DNA from: Mycolicibacterium peregrinum
GTDB taxonomy: Bacteria > Actinomycetota > Actinomycetes > Mycobacteriales > Mycobacteriaceae
Direction of reading: 5' to 3'
Assembly: GCF_001665785.1 (NCBI RefSeq)
Contig: NZ_LZSO01000007.1
Coordinates: forward strand, 1 to 48,335
DNA: 48,335 bases
Shown here: one piece after another, positions 7,962 to 18,064 of the stretch
How the letters are laid out: the number at the start of each line of letters is the position of its first letter
Numbering within the stretch: position 1 is the stretch's first letter
Made by a program: the position numbers and the translations under genes
Notes under the pieces: model-generated
The model's input: the letters and a program-made list of their open reading frames with translations, nothing else
Told to the model about the DNA's origin: nothing
The model's database searches: none

Positions 7962-8335
7962 TGACACGCTCCTTCGACCTGCGCACGGTTTCCGGCTGGT
8001 TCCGGCTCATCGCCCTCGCTGAGGCGGTGAGCTGGGCCGGCCTGCTGGTCGGCATGTATTTCAAGTACCTGGGCAGCCCGCGCACCGAGATCGGTGTCAA
8101 GGTGTTCGGGCCGATCCACGGCGGCGTTTTCGTCGCCTTCGTGGTGGCCGCCCTGCTGGTCGGTATCGCCTGCAAGTGGGGCGTTGGCACCTGGATTCTG
8201 GCGTTGCTGGCCAGCGTCGTGCCATTGGGCAGTGTGATCTTTGTCATGTGGGCGGATCGGACTGCCCGCATCGAATCGGGCGAAGCTCCGGCACTGGTGG
8301 CACAACCGGGCGGGGCTGTCCCGGAAACGACGTGA
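7961..8335 (+). CDS. DUF3817 integral membrane protein
   Basis: 124 aa with three hydrophobic helices and the DUF3817 hallmarks: FRLIALAEAVSW in helix 1 and GPIHGGVFVAF in helix 2. Function is unknown. The family is found next to transport or lipid genes in actinobacteria. The start is M at 7961 rather than 7952, because CACAAT lies 7 nt upstream as a possible leaderless -10. A second, distinct DUF3817 protein occurs in this window at 32320-32682. It has no counterpart at this position in the M. tuberculosis order as I recall it. Confidence 0.85.
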   Translation: MTRSFDLRTVSGWFRLIALAEAVSWAGLLVGMYFKYLGSPRTEIGVKVFGPIHGGVFVAFVVAALLVGIACKWGVGTWILALLASVVPLGSVIFVMWADRTARIESGEAPALVAQPGGAVPETT

Positions 8336-8348
8336 CAGACTTGATGGC

Positions 8349-9263
8349 GTGACTCGTCCACGACCTTCTGTGGGGCCGGCATTGGCCGGCGCTGTTGACC
8401 TCTCGGCACTCAAGCAGCGGCCCGCGGCGGGCGCTGGCGGCGGGAGCCCCAGTGCGCCCGGCGGCCCGAATGTCACCGAGGTCAACGAAGCCAACTTCGA
8501 AGCCGAGGTGCTGGTCCGCTCCGGACAGGTGCCGGTGGTGGTGCTGCTGTGGTCGCCCCGCAGCGATTCCAGTGCCGCACTGGGGGACACCCTGGCCGGT
8601 CTGGCTGACGCCGACAACGGCAAATGGTCCCTGGCGCTGGTCAACGTCGACACCACCCCGAGGGTGGCGCAGATGTTCGGCATCCAGGGCGTGCCCACCG
8701 TGGTTGCGCTTGCCGGAGGACAGCCGATCGCCAGCTTCCAGGGCTCTCAGCCGGCGGACGAACTTCGTCGCTGGGTAGATTCGCTGCTCGACGCGACCGC
8801 GGGCAAGCTGACCGGGTCCGGTGACGGTGACGGTGACGGTGAGCCGGAGCAGGTCGATCCCGAGCTGGCCGCGGCCCGCGCCCATCTGGACGAAGGGGAC
8901 TTCCCCGCGGCGGCCGCCGCCTATCAGGCGATTCTCGATGCGCAGCCCAACCATGCCGAGGCCAAGGGCGCGGTGCGACAGATCGCGTTCCTGCAGCGGG
9001 CCAGCGCGCAGCGCCCCGATGCCGTTGCCGTCGCCGACGCTTCCCCCGACGACATCGACGCCGCCTTCGCCGCGGCTGATGCCGAACTCCTGGCTCAAGA
9101 CGTGTCGGCGGCCTTCGACCGTCTGATCGCGCTGATCAAGCGCACCGCCGGCGACGACCGGACCAAGGTACGGACCCGGCTCATCGAGCTGTTCGACCTG
9201 TTCGACCCCGCCGATCCCGAGGTGGTCGCGGGTCGCCGCAATCTGGCCAACGCGCTCTACTGA
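8349..9263 (+). CDS. Thioredoxin-like/TPR protein (YbbN/CnoX type)
   Basis: 304 aa. Residues ~40-150 form a thioredoxin fold (VVVLLWSPRSDS, NVDTTPRVAQMFGIQGVPTVV with the cis-Pro). The usual WCxxC is replaced by WSPRS, so there is no redox dithiol. The C-terminal ~150 residues are TPR-like helices (LDEGDFPAAAAAYQAIL), as in E. coli YbbN/CnoX, a chaperone-like holdase. A Gly-Asp linker encoded by a GGTGAC hexamer repeat joins the two halves. The start GTG at 8349 is chosen because the fold begins downstream and the upstream frame overlaps the DUF3817 gene. It is equivalent to Rv1324. The PE_PGRS gene that follows in M. tuberculosis is absent. Confidence 0.9.
   Translation: MTRPRPSVGPALAGAVDLSALKQRPAAGAGGGSPSAPGGPNVTEVNEANFEAEVLVRSGQVPVVVLLWSPRSDSSAALGDTLAGLADADNGKWSLALVNVDTTPRVAQMFGIQGVPTVVALAGGQPIASFQGSQPADELRRWVDSLLDATAGKLTGSGDGDGDGEPEQVDPELAAARAHLDEGDFPAAAAAYQAILDAQPNHAEAKGAVRQIAFLQRASAQRPDAVAVADASPDDIDAAFAAADAELLAQDVSAAFDRLIALIKRTAGDDRTKVRTRLIELFDLFDPADPEVVAGRRNLANALY
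8820..8843 (+). repeat. GGTGAC hexamer repeat inside the thioredoxin/TPR gene
   Basis: Three exact GGTGAC units plus GGTGAG encode a GDGDGDGE linker. Such in-frame hexamer tracts can change copy number by slippage without breaking the frame. Confidence 0.8.
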
Positions 9264-9270
9264 GAGCGCG
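9251..9270. terminator. Hairpin between convergent thioredoxin-like gene and glgB
   Basis: CGCGCTC and GAGCGCG pair with the stop codon TGA of the plus-strand gene in the 6-nt loop. No T-run follows, so bidirectional termination is only suggested. Confidence 0.4.
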
Positions 9271-9284
9271 GTGGAGTCGGCGCG

Positions 9285-11492
9285 TCAGGCGGGCTCGAAC
9301 CACAGCATCGCCAGCGGCGGCAGAACCATCACCGCAGAGGCCGGTCGGCCGTGCCACGGCTCGTCGGTGGCCTGCACCGCGCCCATGTTCCCGATCCCCG
9401 CACCGTTGTAGATCGTCGCGTCGGTGTTGAGCACCTCGCGCCACTCACCGGTGTGCGGCAGTCCGAGCCGGTATTCGCTGTGCTCGCTGCCGGCGAAATT
9501 CACCACGCAGGCCAGCACGGAACCGTCGGCACCGAACCGCAGGAAGCTCAGGACGTTGTTGGCGGAGTCGTTGGCATCGATCCACGAATAGCCCTCGGGG
9601 CTGGTGTCACGGCTCCACAACGCCGGGTGGCGCGCGTAGATCCCGTTGAGATCGCGTACCAAGCGTTGTACGCCGCCGGAGAAGCCCTGCTCGTCGAGCT
9701 GGAACCAGTCCAGCCCGCGCTCCTCCGACCATTCGGCCCGCTGTCCGAATTCCTGGCCCATGAACAACAGTTGCTTGCCCGGATGGGCCCACTGGTAGGC
9801 CAGCAGGCTGCGCAGGCCGGCGGCCTTGGCGTGGTCGTCGCCGGGCATCCGGGTCCACAGCGTGCCCTTTCCGTGCACGACCTCGTCGTGGCTGATGGGC
9901 AGCACGTAGTTCTCACTGAACGCGTACAGCATCGAGAACGTCATCTCGTGATGGTGGTAGCTGCGATGCACCGGGTCATGGCTGACGTAGTCGAGCGTGT
10001 CGTTCATCCAGCCCATGTTCCATTTCATCGAGAACCCAAGGCCGCCGAGGTTGGTCGGGCGGGTGACGCCGGGCCAGGACGTCGACTCCTCGGCGATGGT
10101 GACGATTCCGGGATTCGCCTTGTGCACTGTGGCGTTCATCTCCTGCAGGAACTGCACCGCCTCCAGGTTCTCCCGCCCGCCGTAGATGTTGGGCGTCCAG
10201 CCACCCTCGGGGCGGGAGTAGTCGAGGTAGAGCATCGAGGCGACGGCATCCACGCGCAGACCGTCGACGTGGTATTCCTGCAGCCAGTACAGCGCATTGG
10301 CGACGAGGAAATTGCGTACCTCGGGGCGACCGAAGTCGAAGACGTAGGTACCCCAGTCGAGCTGTTCCCCGCGGCGCGGGTCGGAATGCTCGTACAGCGG
10401 CGTGCCGTCGAAACGGCCAAGGGCCCAGGCGTCTTTGGGGAAATGGGCCGGGACCCAGTCGACGATCACCCCGATCCCCGCCCGGTGCAGTGAATCCACG
10501 AGGAACCGAAAATCGTCAGGGGTCCCCAACCGGGAGGTGGGGGCGTAATAGGACGTGACCTGGTAGCCCCACGATCCGCCGAACGGATGCTCCGCCACGG
10601 GGAGCAGTTCGACGTGGGTGAAACCCTGTTCCACAACATATTCGGTGAGTTCGGTGGCCAACTGCCGGTAGCTGAGCCCGGGACGCCACGACATCAGGTG
10701 CACCTCGTAGGTGCTCATCGGTTCGAACACCGGATTCTGTGCGGCGCGCTGGGCCATCCACTTGCCGTCGGTCCAGGTGTACGAGCTCGTGGTGACCCGG
10801 GACGCGGTTTGCGGCGGCACCTCGGTGGCGAACGCCATCGGATCTGCGCGGTCGGTGGTGAACCCGCCGGCACCGTGCACGCGGAACTTGTACAGGCCGT
10901 CGACCGGGAACCCCGGCCAGAACAACTCCCAGACCCCCGACGAGCCCAGCACCCGCATCTGGGCCTCGTTGCCGTCCCAGTGATTGAAGTCACCGATCAC
11001 GCTGACGCCCTTGGCATTCGGTGCCCACACTGCGAACGACACGCCCTCGACGACCCCGTCGGGGGTGGTGAAACTGCGCGGGTGCGCGCCCAGGATCTCC
11101 CAGAGGCGTTCGTGGCGCCCTTCGGCGAACAGATGGAGGTCGAGTTCGCCGAGGGTGGGCAGGAACCGGTAGGCGTCGGCGGTGGTGAGGGTGAAGATGG
11201 TTCCGTCGGCACCCGGGTAGCCGATCTCCAGGCGGTAGTCGGCCAGGTCGGCGAACGGAACGGCCACCGCGAAAAGTCCGGAGTCGATGTGCTGCATGGG
11301 GAATCGGTCTCCGCCGATCACCGCCACGACCTTGATGGCGTGCGGGCGATAGGCCCGGATCACGGTCCGGCCGTTGTACTCGTGGGCCCCCAGCACCGAA
11401 TGCGGGTCGTGGTGTTGCCCGATCAGCAGCCGCTGGATGTCCGATGGGTCGGGTCGCAGATGTCTGTCGGTGAGGTGGTTGCTTCTCGTCAT
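9285..11492 (-). CDS. glgB: 1,4-alpha-glucan branching enzyme
   Basis: 735 aa. It makes alpha-1,6 branches in glycogen-type alpha-glucan, the last step of the GlgE pathway. There is an N-terminal carbohydrate-binding module, then a GH13 barrel with nucleophile Asp in [10 protein letters not shown], acid/base Glu in TIAEEST, and the third Asp in ISHDEVVHG, then a C-terminal beta domain. The ATG at 11492 is chosen over an upstream in-frame start that overlaps glgE; known mycobacterial GlgB begins MxRSxxLT. It lies 7 bp after the glgE stop on the same strand, so glgE-glgB form an operon. Confidence 0.97.
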   Translation of the reverse strand: MTRSNHLTDRHLRPDPSDIQRLLIGQHHDPHSVLGAHEYNGRTVIRAYRPHAIKVVAVIGGDRFPMQHIDSGLFAVAVPFADLADYRLEIGYPGADGTIFTLTTADAYRFLPTLGELDLHLFAEGRHERLWEILGAHPRSFTTPDGVVEGVSFAVWAPNAKGVSVIGDFNHWDGNEAQMRVLGSSGVWELFWPGFPVDGLYKFRVHGAGGFTTDRADPMAFATEVPPQTASRVTTSSYTWTDGKWMAQRAAQNPVFEPMSTYEVHLMSWRPGLSYRQLATELTEYVVEQGFTHVELLPVAEHPFGGSWGYQVTSYYAPTSRLGTPDDFRFLVDSLHRAGIGVIVDWVPAHFPKDAWALGRFDGTPLYEHSDPRRGEQLDWGTYVFDFGRPEVRNFLVANALYWLQEYHVDGLRVDAVASMLYLDYSRPEGGWTPNIYGGRENLEAVQFLQEMNATVHKANPGIVTIAEESTSWPGVTRPTNLGGLGFSMKWNMGWMNDTLDYVSHDPVHRSYHHHEMTFSMLYAFSENYVLPISHDEVVHGKGTLWTRMPGDDHAKAAGLRSLLAYQWAHPGKQLLFMGQEFGQRAEWSEERGLDWFQLDEQGFSGGVQRLVRDLNGIYARHPALWSRDTSPEGYSWIDANDSANNVLSFLRFGADGSVLACVVNFAGSEHSEYRLGLPHTGEWREVLNTDATIYNGAGIGNMGAVQATDEPWHGRPASAVMVLPPLAMLWFEPA

Positions 11493-11499
11493 CTTGTTC

Positions 11500-13596
11500 T
11501 CATTCCCTGCGTAGCAAGCCCAGTCGTTGCTCATAGGGTACGAGCGGCATGTTCAGCACGTGTGCCACCGCCTTGGCGGGGTCGAGGCGAACGTAATTCG
11601 ACTGTCCCCATTGATATTCCTCGCCGGTGATTTCGTCGCGTACCCAGAACCGGTCATGCGATTCCATACCCAGTGCGTCCATGTTCAACCACAACATGGC
11701 TTCTTCCGGGCCGAACGCGTTGAGCGTGACCACCACGAGCACGGTGTCTCCGGTGATCGGGTCGAACTTGCTGTAGGCGAGTAGTGCGTCGTTGTCGACG
11801 TGGTGGAAGGTCAGGGTCCGAAGCTGGCGCAGGGCCGGGTGCAGGCGCCGGATCTCGTTGAGGCGGGTCACGAACGGTTCGAGCGAACGGCCCTCGGCCA
11901 TCGCCGCCGCGAAGTCGCGGGGACGCAGCTCGTATTTCTCCGAATCCAGGTACTCCTCGCTGCCCTCCCGGACGGCTCGGTGCTCGAACAGTTCGAAACC
12001 CGAATACATGCCCCATGACGGGCTCATGGTGGCGGCCAGCACCGCGCGGATCGCGAACATCCCAGGCCCGCCGTGTTGCAGCGACTCGTGCAGGATGTCA
12101 GGCGTGTTGACCCACAGGCTGGGCCGTGCGCTGTCGGCGTTCGCGGTGATCTCGTTGCCGAACTCGGTCAGCTCCCACTTGTTGGTACGCCAGGTGAAGT
12201 ACGTGTAGGACTGGGTGAAACCGCGCTTGGCCAGGCCGTATAGCCGGGCGGGCCGGGTGAAGGCCTCGGACAGGAACAGCACGTCCGGATCTTCGTTCTT
12301 GACCTCGGCGATCAGCCAGATCCAGAAGTTCGGCGGTTTGGTGTGCGGGTTGTCGACGCGGAAGACCTTGACACCGTGCGAGATCCAGAACCGAACCACC
12401 CGCAGCACCTCGTGGTACAGGCCGGCGGGGTCGTTGTCGAAGTTGAGCGGATAGATGTCCTGGTATTTCTTGGGCGGATTCTCCGCATACGCGATGGTGC
12501 CGTCGGGCAGTACCGTGAACCACTCCGGATGCGCTACGGCCCATGGGTGATCCGGCGCGCACTGCAGTGCGAGATCGAGTGCCACCTCGACACCCTGCTT
12601 TCGGGCGGCGGCCACGAAGTCGTCGAAGTCGTCGGTCGTGCCGAGCGCGGGATGCACCGCATCGTGGCCGCCCTCGTCGCTGCCGATGGCCCACGGTGAC
12701 CCGACGTCGTCCGGTGCGGCGGTGACCGCGTTGTTGCGTCCCTTGCGATGCACCTTGCCGATCGGGTGGATGGGTGGCAGATACACGATGTTGAAACCCA
12801 TGCGGGCGATCCGGGGAAGCTGCTCGGCAGCGGTGGTGAATGTCCCGTGCACGGGATGTCCGGCGTTGTCCCAGCCGCCCGTGGACCGCGGGAACATCTC
12901 GTACCACGACGAGAACCTGGCCAGCGGCCGGTCTACCCAGACACCGTATTGCTCACCACGGGTGACCAACTCGCGCAACGGGTACTGCTCGAGCAGCTCG
13001 GTGACCTCTTCCGACAGTGCCGCCCCCGCACGCCGGAACGGGTCACCGGGGGTACGCAGTGCCGCGGCGGCCTCGATCAGCGGATCGCGCAGTTTGCGGG
13101 GTACCCCCGCGGCGGCGCGCTCGAGCAGACGCGCCCCGACCAGAAGGTCGTTGGACAACTCGGCTTCGCTCTGACCTGCGCCGAGCTTGGCCTCGACCGC
13201 GTGCCGCCAGGTGGACAGCGGATCGCCCCAACCGTCGACCCGGTAGGTCCACAGGCCGACGGTATCGGGCGTGAATTGGCCGTGAAAGACATCGGGGGTG
13301 TTCCCGGTGGACATCGGCAGGGCCTGGGGCTTGATGCGTTGTGAAGGACGCACCCCTGGGTTGGTGGGCAACACGGTGTCGATGGGCACCGGCGCGGCCG
13401 CGGTGCCTGGTCCGGTCGCCAGCCGCGGATAGTCCGTACCGAGATACCGCACCACCAAGGTGGCCGCGACCGCGTCATGTCCCTCGCGCCAGACGGTGGC
13501 GCGCACGGGCACTACCTCGCCGACGACGGCTTTTGCCGGGAACTGTCCGCCGAAGATCACAGGCGCGACATCGTCGATTCCGATACGACCGGCCAC
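11500..13596 (-). CDS. glgE: Alpha-1,4-glucan:maltose-1-phosphate maltosyltransferase
   Basis: 698-aa GH13_3 maltosyltransferase: it adds maltose from maltose-1-phosphate to alpha-1,4-glucan. Nucleophile ~D415 ([10 protein letters not shown]) and acid/base ~E444 (LFLSEAFT) are visible, with the family blocks [13 protein letters not shown] and [13 protein letters not shown] chose the GTG at 13596: a GAGGAG Shine-Dalgarno lies 7 nt upstream and the protein then starts at the AGRIGIDDV block conserved in mycobacteria. The longer open frame starting near 13758 has no such support. The gene is divergent from glgP across a 200-bp region and the first gene of the glgE-glgB operon. Confidence 0.96.
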   Translation of the reverse strand: MAGRIGIDDVAPVIFGGQFPAKAVVGEVVPVRATVWREGHDAVAATLVVRYLGTDYPRLATGPGTAAAPVPIDTVLPTNPGVRPSQRIKPQALPMSTGNTPDVFHGQFTPDTVGLWTYRVDGWGDPLSTWRHAVEAKLGAGQSEAELSNDLLVGARLLERAAAGVPRKLRDPLIEAAAALRTPGDPFRRAGAALSEEVTELLEQYPLRELVTRGEQYGVWVDRPLARFSSWYEMFPRSTGGWDNAGHPVHGTFTTAAEQLPRIARMGFNIVYLPPIHPIGKVHRKGRNNAVTAAPDDVGSPWAIGSDEGGHDAVHPALGTTDDFDDFVAAARKQGVEVALDLALQCAPDHPWAVAHPEWFTVLPDGTIAYAENPPKKYQDIYPLNFDNDPAGLYHEVLRVVRFWISHGVKVFRVDNPHTKPPNFWIWLIAEVKNEDPDVLFLSEAFTRPARLYGLAKRGFTQSYTYFTWRTNKWELTEFGNEITANADSARPSLWVNTPDILHESLQHGGPGMFAIRAVLAATMSPSWGMYSGFELFEHRAVREGSEEYLDSEKYELRPRDFAAAMAEGRSLEPFVTRLNEIRRLHPALRQLRTLTFHHVDNDALLAYSKFDPITGDTVLVVVTLNAFGPEEAMLWLNMDALGMESHDRFWVRDEITGEEYQWGQSNYVRLDPAKAVAHVLNMPLVPYEQRLGLLRRE

Positions 13597-13782
13597 CCAT
13601 CCACTCCTCACGTCGTCTCGATCAAGCGGCTGTCTCTCGTTCACTCGCCTTGTCGCGTGTCTGATACCCACCGTAATGGGCTGCCCAATCTGGCGGGCGT
13701 TAAGCGTGACCAGACGGCGGCTCGTAGGGATAACACCGGCTGAACGGAAATCGCTCACCGCTGCAGGAACCGGAATTGTCAG

Positions 13783-13788
13783 TAAGGT
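13783..13788 (+). promoter_or_regulatory. Probable -10 box of glgP
   Basis: TAAGGT is followed by 8 nt and the GTG at 13797, one base longer than the usual leaderless spacing. The rest of 13597-13796, between the divergent glgE and glgP, shows only the glgE Shine-Dalgarno (GAGGAG) and no clear repeat. Confidence 0.5.
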
Positions 13789-13796
13789 TGGATCGC

Positions 13797-16388
13797 GTGA
13801 AAGCCCTCAGAAGGTTCACCGTCCGCGCGCACCTTCCCGAGCGGTTGGCGGCGCTGGAACGGCTGTCGATCAACCTGCGCTGGTCGTGGCACAAACCCAC
13901 CCAGGATCTGTTTGCCATGCTCGACTCCGAGCTGTGGCAGCAGACCAAGGGGGACCCGGTGGCGTTGCTGGGGGCGGTCAGTCCGCAACGGCTGGACGAA
14001 CTGGCGGGCGACGAATCCTTCCTGGGCCGGCTCGACGAGCTGGCCGCCGACCTGGACAACTATCTGAGCCGCCCGCTGTGGTACCAGCAGCAGATCGACG
14101 ACGGCGTCGCCATGCCGAAGGGCATCGCGTACTTCTCGATGGAGTTCGGTGTCGCCGAGGTGCTGCCCAACTATTCGGGCGGCCTGGGCATCCTGGCCGG
14201 CGACCATCTGAAATCCGCGTCGGATCTGGGGCTGCCGTTGATCGCGGTCGGTCTCTACTACCGCTCGGGTTACTTTCGGCAGTCGTTGACCGCCGACGGT
14301 TGGCAGCACGAGACCTATCCGTCGCTGGACCCGCAGGGCCTGCCGTTGCGCCTGCTCACGGACGCGTCCGGGGCGCCGGTGCTGGTGGAGTTGGCGTTGC
14401 CGGAGGCCCGCGAACTGCGGGCCCGGGTCTGGATTGCGCAGGTGGGCCGGATTCCGCTGCTCCTGCTCGATTCCGATGTTCCGGAGAACGAGCACGAACT
14501 GCGCGGGGTCACCGACCGGCTCTACGGCGGCGATCAGGAACACCGCATCAAGCAGGAGATCCTGGCCGGTATCGGCGGTATTCGCGCGATCCGGGCATTT
14601 ACCGAGATCGAAAACCTGCCTGCCCCTGAGGTTTTCCACATGAACGAGGGCCACGCAGGCTTCCTGGGCGTGGAGCGCATCCGCGAACTGGTCGCAGCGG
14701 GACTAGATTTCGACACCGCACTGACGGTGGTGCGTTCCTCAACGGTGTTCACCACCCACACCCCGGTGCCTGCCGGGATCGACCGGTTCCCGGTGGAGAT
14801 GATCAGGAGCTACTTCGGCAGCCCGCCCGGCGGTCCGGCCGATTCCCGGCTGCTGCCTGGAGTGCCGCTGGACCGGGTGGTCGCGTTCGGTGCCGAGGAT
14901 GATCCGTCGAAGTTCAACATGGCGCACATGGGTCTGCGGCTGGCGCAGCGGGCCAACGGGGTGTCGCTGCTGCACGGTCGGGTCAGCCGCGCCATGTTCA
15001 ACGACCTCTGGCCGGGGTTCGACCGGGCCGAGGTCCCGATCGGCTCCATCACCAACGGTGTGCACGCCCCGACCTGGGCGGCGCCGCAGTGGTTGGCTCT
15101 GGGCCGCGAGCTGATCGGCTCCGAGGCGGCCGAACCGGCGGTGTGGGAACGCCTGCAGGAGGTCGACCCCGGCCACATGTGGTGGATCCGTTCGCAGTTG
15201 CGCGAGACGCTCATCGCCGATGTCCGCGATCGGTTGCGCCGTTCCTGGCTGGAACGCGGCGCATCCGAGGCCGAACTTGGCTGGATCGCAACCGCTTTCG
15301 ACCCGTCGGTGCTGACGGTCGGGTTCGCGCGGCGCGTGCCGACCTACAAGCGGTTGACGCTGATGCTGCGCGACCCGGAGCGGCTGGAGAAGCTGCTGCT
15401 CGACGAGAAACGGCCGGTGCAGCTGATCGTGGCCGGTAAGTCGCACCCGGCCGACGACGGGGGCAAGGCGCTGATCCAGCAGATCGTGCGGTTCGCCGAC
15501 CGTCCGGAGGTGCGCCATCGCATCGCGTTCCTGCCCGATTACGACATGTCGATGGCCCGGTTTTTGTACTGGGGTTGCGACGTCTGGCTGAACAATCCGT
15601 TGCGGCCGCTGGAGGCGTGCGGCACGTCGGGCATGAAGAGTGCGCTCAACGGCGGGCTGAACCTGTCCATCCGGGACGGCTGGTGGGACGAGTGGTACGA
15701 CGGCGAGAACGGATGGGAGATCCCGACCGCCGATGGCGTGGACGACGAGGCGCGTCGTGACGATCTGGAGGCCGCCGCCCTGTACGACCTGCTCGAGCAT
15801 GCGGTCACGCCCAAGTTCTACGAGCGCGACGAACATGGCGTCCCGACGCGGTGGGTCGAGATGGTGCGCCACACGTTGCAGGTGCTGGGGCCCAAGGTGC
15901 TGGCCTCGCGCATGGTGCGCGACTACACCGAGCAGTACTACGTGCCTGCGGCGCTGTCGTTGCGCGAGACCGTCGAGGCCACCTCGGGTGAGCCGTTCGG
16001 TGCAGCCAGGGAACTGGCCACCTACCGGCGCCGTGCCCAGGATGCCTGGCCGAAGATCCAGATCACCGATGTGGACAGCTATGGCCTGCCGGATACGCCG
16101 CTGTTGGGGTCACAGCTGACGCTGACGGCCACAGTGCAGTTGGCCGGGCTGCGGCCCGACGAGGTCACGGTGCAGGCCGTGTTGGGCCGTGTGGATGACG
16201 GTGACGTGATCCTGAATCCGGTGACCGTGCCGATGACGCATACCGGGTCGGCAGATGGCGGCACCGAGGTGTTCTCCACCAGCACGCCGCTGCCGGTGGC
16301 CGGGCCGGTGGGGTACACCGTCCGGGTGCTGCCGCACCACCGGTTGCTGACTGCCGACAACGAGTTGGGCCTGGTGGCACTGGCTTGA
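13797..16388 (+). CDS. glgP: Alpha-glucan phosphorylase
   Basis: 863 aa. It releases glucose-1-phosphate from alpha-1,4-glucan by PLP-dependent phosphorolysis; in mycobacteria such enzymes have also been linked to maltose-1-phosphate handling. The PLP lysine is in [11 protein letters not shown] (~K614). Other family blocks are [29 protein letters not shown] and KRLTLM. It belongs to the short alpha-glucan phosphorylase subfamily with an N-terminal DUF3417 domain. Start GTG 13797 ([14 protein letters not shown]) matches the usual mycobacterial N-terminus; an in-frame TTG at 13776 lies 5' of the -10 box. The stop overlaps the lyase gene by 4 bp. Confidence 0.96.
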   Translation: MKALRRFTVRAHLPERLAALERLSINLRWSWHKPTQDLFAMLDSELWQQTKGDPVALLGAVSPQRLDELAGDESFLGRLDELAADLDNYLSRPLWYQQQIDDGVAMPKGIAYFSMEFGVAEVLPNYSGGLGILAGDHLKSASDLGLPLIAVGLYYRSGYFRQSLTADGWQHETYPSLDPQGLPLRLLTDASGAPVLVELALPEARELRARVWIAQVGRIPLLLLDSDVPENEHELRGVTDRLYGGDQEHRIKQEILAGIGGIRAIRAFTEIENLPAPEVFHMNEGHAGFLGVERIRELVAAGLDFDTALTVVRSSTVFTTHTPVPAGIDRFPVEMIRSYFGSPPGGPADSRLLPGVPLDRVVAFGAEDDPSKFNMAHMGLRLAQRANGVSLLHGRVSRAMFNDLWPGFDRAEVPIGSITNGVHAPTWAAPQWLALGRELIGSEAAEPAVWERLQEVDPGHMWWIRSQLRETLIADVRDRLRRSWLERGASEAELGWIATAFDPSVLTVGFARRVPTYKRLTLMLRDPERLEKLLLDEKRPVQLIVAGKSHPADDGGKALIQQIVRFADRPEVRHRIAFLPDYDMSMARFLYWGCDVWLNNPLRPLEACGTSGMKSALNGGLNLSIRDGWWDEWYDGENGWEIPTADGVDDEARRDDLEAAALYDLLEHAVTPKFYERDEHGVPTRWVEMVRHTLQVLGPKVLASRMVRDYTEQYYVPAALSLRETVEATSGEPFGAARELATYRRRAQDAWPKIQITDVDSYGLPDTPLLGSQLTLTATVQLAGLRPDEVTVQAVLGRVDDGDVILNPVTVPMTHTGSADGGTEVFSTSTPLPVAGPVGYTVRVLPHHRLLTADNELGLVALA

Positions 16389-17233
16389 GTGGCGCGCTCA
16401 AAGTTCAGCTCGACGGTGGACCGTACGCGCTGGCAGCTGGAAGCGACGGCGCGATGTGGGTGACGCTGGTGCATGCCGGCGCCGTCGCCCGGGTCTCGGC
16501 CGCCGGCGAGGTGACCACGTACCCGGTCGCGGAGTGTGCGCGTCCGTCGATCATCGCGGCCGGGCCGGACGGGGCCCTGTGGTTCACCCGCTCGGGAGAC
16601 GATCGCATCGGCCGGATCACCACGGCGGGGGAGCTGAGTTCGTTCGAATTGCCCGAGGGCAGTTCGCCATTCGGCATCACCTCAGGCCCCGACGATGCCA
16701 TGTGGTTCACCACGATGTCGTCGGGCGAGATCTGCCGGATCGGCACCGATGGTGAGATCAGCAGCCGAGCTGTGGTCGGCGGAATGCCGTCGATGATCAC
16801 AAAGGGGCCCGACGACGCGTTGTGGTTCACCCTCAACGAGACCGGCAAGGTTGGCCGGCTGACCGTCGACGGAAATCTCACGGTTCGCGAACTACCCACT
16901 GCCGCAGCCGGTCCGGTGGGCATCGCCGCCACCCACGACGATTCGGTCTGGTTCACCGAGATCCGCGCCGACAAGGTGGGCAGGATTCCGGTCCACGACG
17001 CGATCCAGGAGCTCGACCTGCCGGGCAAACCGCACGCGGTGGTCGCCGACCCGACCGACGGCGTCTGGGTCAGCCTCTGGGGTGCCGACCAGATCGCCCG
17101 GATCAGTGGCGACGGTGAGGTGGTGACCATCGACCTGCCGTCCGGAAGTGAACCCCATGGGTTGGCGATCGGTCCCGATGGAGCCTGTTGGGTGGCGCTG
17201 GAATTTGGATTCGTGCTGAAAATGCCCACCTGA
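16385..17233 (+). CDS. Virginiamycin B (streptogramin) lyase-like beta-propeller
   Basis: 282-aa seven-bladed propeller with repeated GPDxxxWFT blades and regularly spaced V/IGRI strands. From memory of Staphylococcus Vgb, its catalytic residues His230, Glu268 and His270 correspond here to ~H217 (GKPHAVV), ~E256 and ~H258 (GSEPHGLA). All three are present, so lyase activity that linearises B-type streptogramins is plausible. Non-resistance roles for Vgb-like propellers are also possible. The start is TTG at 16385, overlapping the glgP stop (TTGA), so it is translationally coupled to glgP, an unusual partner. It is absent from the corresponding M. tuberculosis position. Confidence 0.85.
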   Translation: MSGALKVQLDGGPYALAAGSDGAMWVTLVHAGAVARVSAAGEVTTYPVAECARPSIIAAGPDGALWFTRSGDDRIGRITTAGELSSFELPEGSSPFGITSGPDDAMWFTTMSSGEICRIGTDGEISSRAVVGGMPSMITKGPDDALWFTLNETGKVGRLTVDGNLTVRELPTAAAGPVGIAATHDDSVWFTEIRADKVGRIPVHDAIQELDLPGKPHAVVADPTDGVWVSLWGADQIARISGDGEVVTIDLPSGSEPHGLAIGPDGACWVALEFGFVLKMPT

Positions 17234-17273
17234 GTGACCGCCGCCAGCAACGGTCAGGTAAGTACATAGGCAG

Positions 17274-17313
17274 GTTCCCTTCGGGAACGTGGCGATACGT
17301 TCCCGCGGGGAAC
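17274..17313. promoter_or_regulatory. Two tandem palindromes upstream of the porin gene (candidate operator)
   Basis: GTTCCC-ttc-GGGAAC at 17274-17288 and GTTCCC-gcg-GGGAAC at 17299-17313 have identical 6-bp arms and 3-bp spacers, and start exactly 25 bp apart. They lie 19 bp upstream of the porin start and just after the lyase gene. They could be paired binding sites for a dimeric regulator or, as RNA, two stacked hairpins in the leader. No known regulator is assigned. Confidence 0.6.
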
Positions 17314-17331
17314 TGTAACGAGAGGCCGCCT

Positions 17332-18060
17332 GTGTTGATTCGCTCGTTGGGACTGCTCACGGCCGCGGCTCTGGCTTGCACGGCACCCGTCGCCCCGGCG
17401 TGGGCCGATCCCGTCGTCGCCCCCGAAGTCGAGGTGGTCGCCGATCTGCTGCCCAAGCCGGGTGAACCGGTCGCTGCCGATCTGGTCGAGTCGACCCCGC
17501 CGGCCACCCTCAAAACCCCGGATGGCTGGGACCTCACGGTGTCAGCCAGTGACGAGACACGGGCCACGGTGCCACCTCTGACGACCGCGATCTCCTCCCG
17601 CGAGTATGTCGTCGGTGGTACCTACCGCGGCACCATGACCGGACCCGACGGCGGCGACAAGCCGGGCGGCACCTTGGAGGCCGGCTATCAGATCGGCTGC
17701 GGCATCGACATGAGCACGTCCAACGGTGTGGCGTTGACCGGCACCGCCGGGCTCAACTCGTCCATCGGCATTCTCGGGACCGACATGGCCTCGCCCTGGC
17801 CCGAGGGCATCCTTCCGGGAGTCGGCGCCAACATCGGCGGCGGCATCACGATCGGCCTCAAACCCGGCATCATCAACCTCATCCCGGTGACCGAGAAGGA
17901 ATTCAAGGGCACCGAACCATGGGTGATGATCAGCAACTTCCGGGTGAAGATCGACGGCTGCGTGGGCCAGTCGTTCATCCGGTCCTACGCGGTGCTGACC
18001 CGTTCCACGGAAGAATCCGAGGCAGTGCTTGCCTGGTACGGCACCACGAAGGTGGTCTGA
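17332..18060 (+). CDS. MspA-family outer-membrane porin
   Basis: 242 aa with a signal peptide (LGLLTAAALACTAPVAPAWA, cleavage before DP). The mature beta-rich part has the MspA-family blocks: TPDGWDLTVSASDE, REYVVGGTYRGTM, EAGYQIGCGID and a C-terminal SYAVLTRST. MspA-type octamers are the general diffusion channels of the mycolate outer membrane in fast-growing mycobacteria and are absent from the M. tuberculosis complex. It has two cysteines in the mature chain (CGID and DGCVG). Start GTG 17332 is chosen because it directly begins the signal peptide and GAGAGG lies upstream. Regulation probably involves the tandem palindromes just 5'. Confidence 0.9.
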   Translation: MLIRSLGLLTAAALACTAPVAPAWADPVVAPEVEVVADLLPKPGEPVAADLVESTPPATLKTPDGWDLTVSASDETRATVPPLTTAISSREYVVGGTYRGTMTGPDGGDKPGGTLEAGYQIGCGIDMSTSNGVALTGTAGLNSSIGILGTDMASPWPEGILPGVGANIGGGITIGLKPGIINLIPVTEKEFKGTEPWVMISNFRVKIDGCVGQSFIRSYAVLTRSTEESEAVLAWYGTTKVV

Positions 18061-18064
18061 GCCG

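Noticed and set aside
10587..11630. Long plus-strand open frame (347 codons) antisense to glgB
   Set aside because: Runs opposite to a clearly real GH13 gene; its protein is His/Arg/Val-rich low-complexity typical of antisense frames in GC-rich DNA.
14739..15872. Long minus-strand open frame (377 codons) antisense to glgP
   Set aside because: Shadow of the glgP reading frame; no recognisable motif, no start signal.
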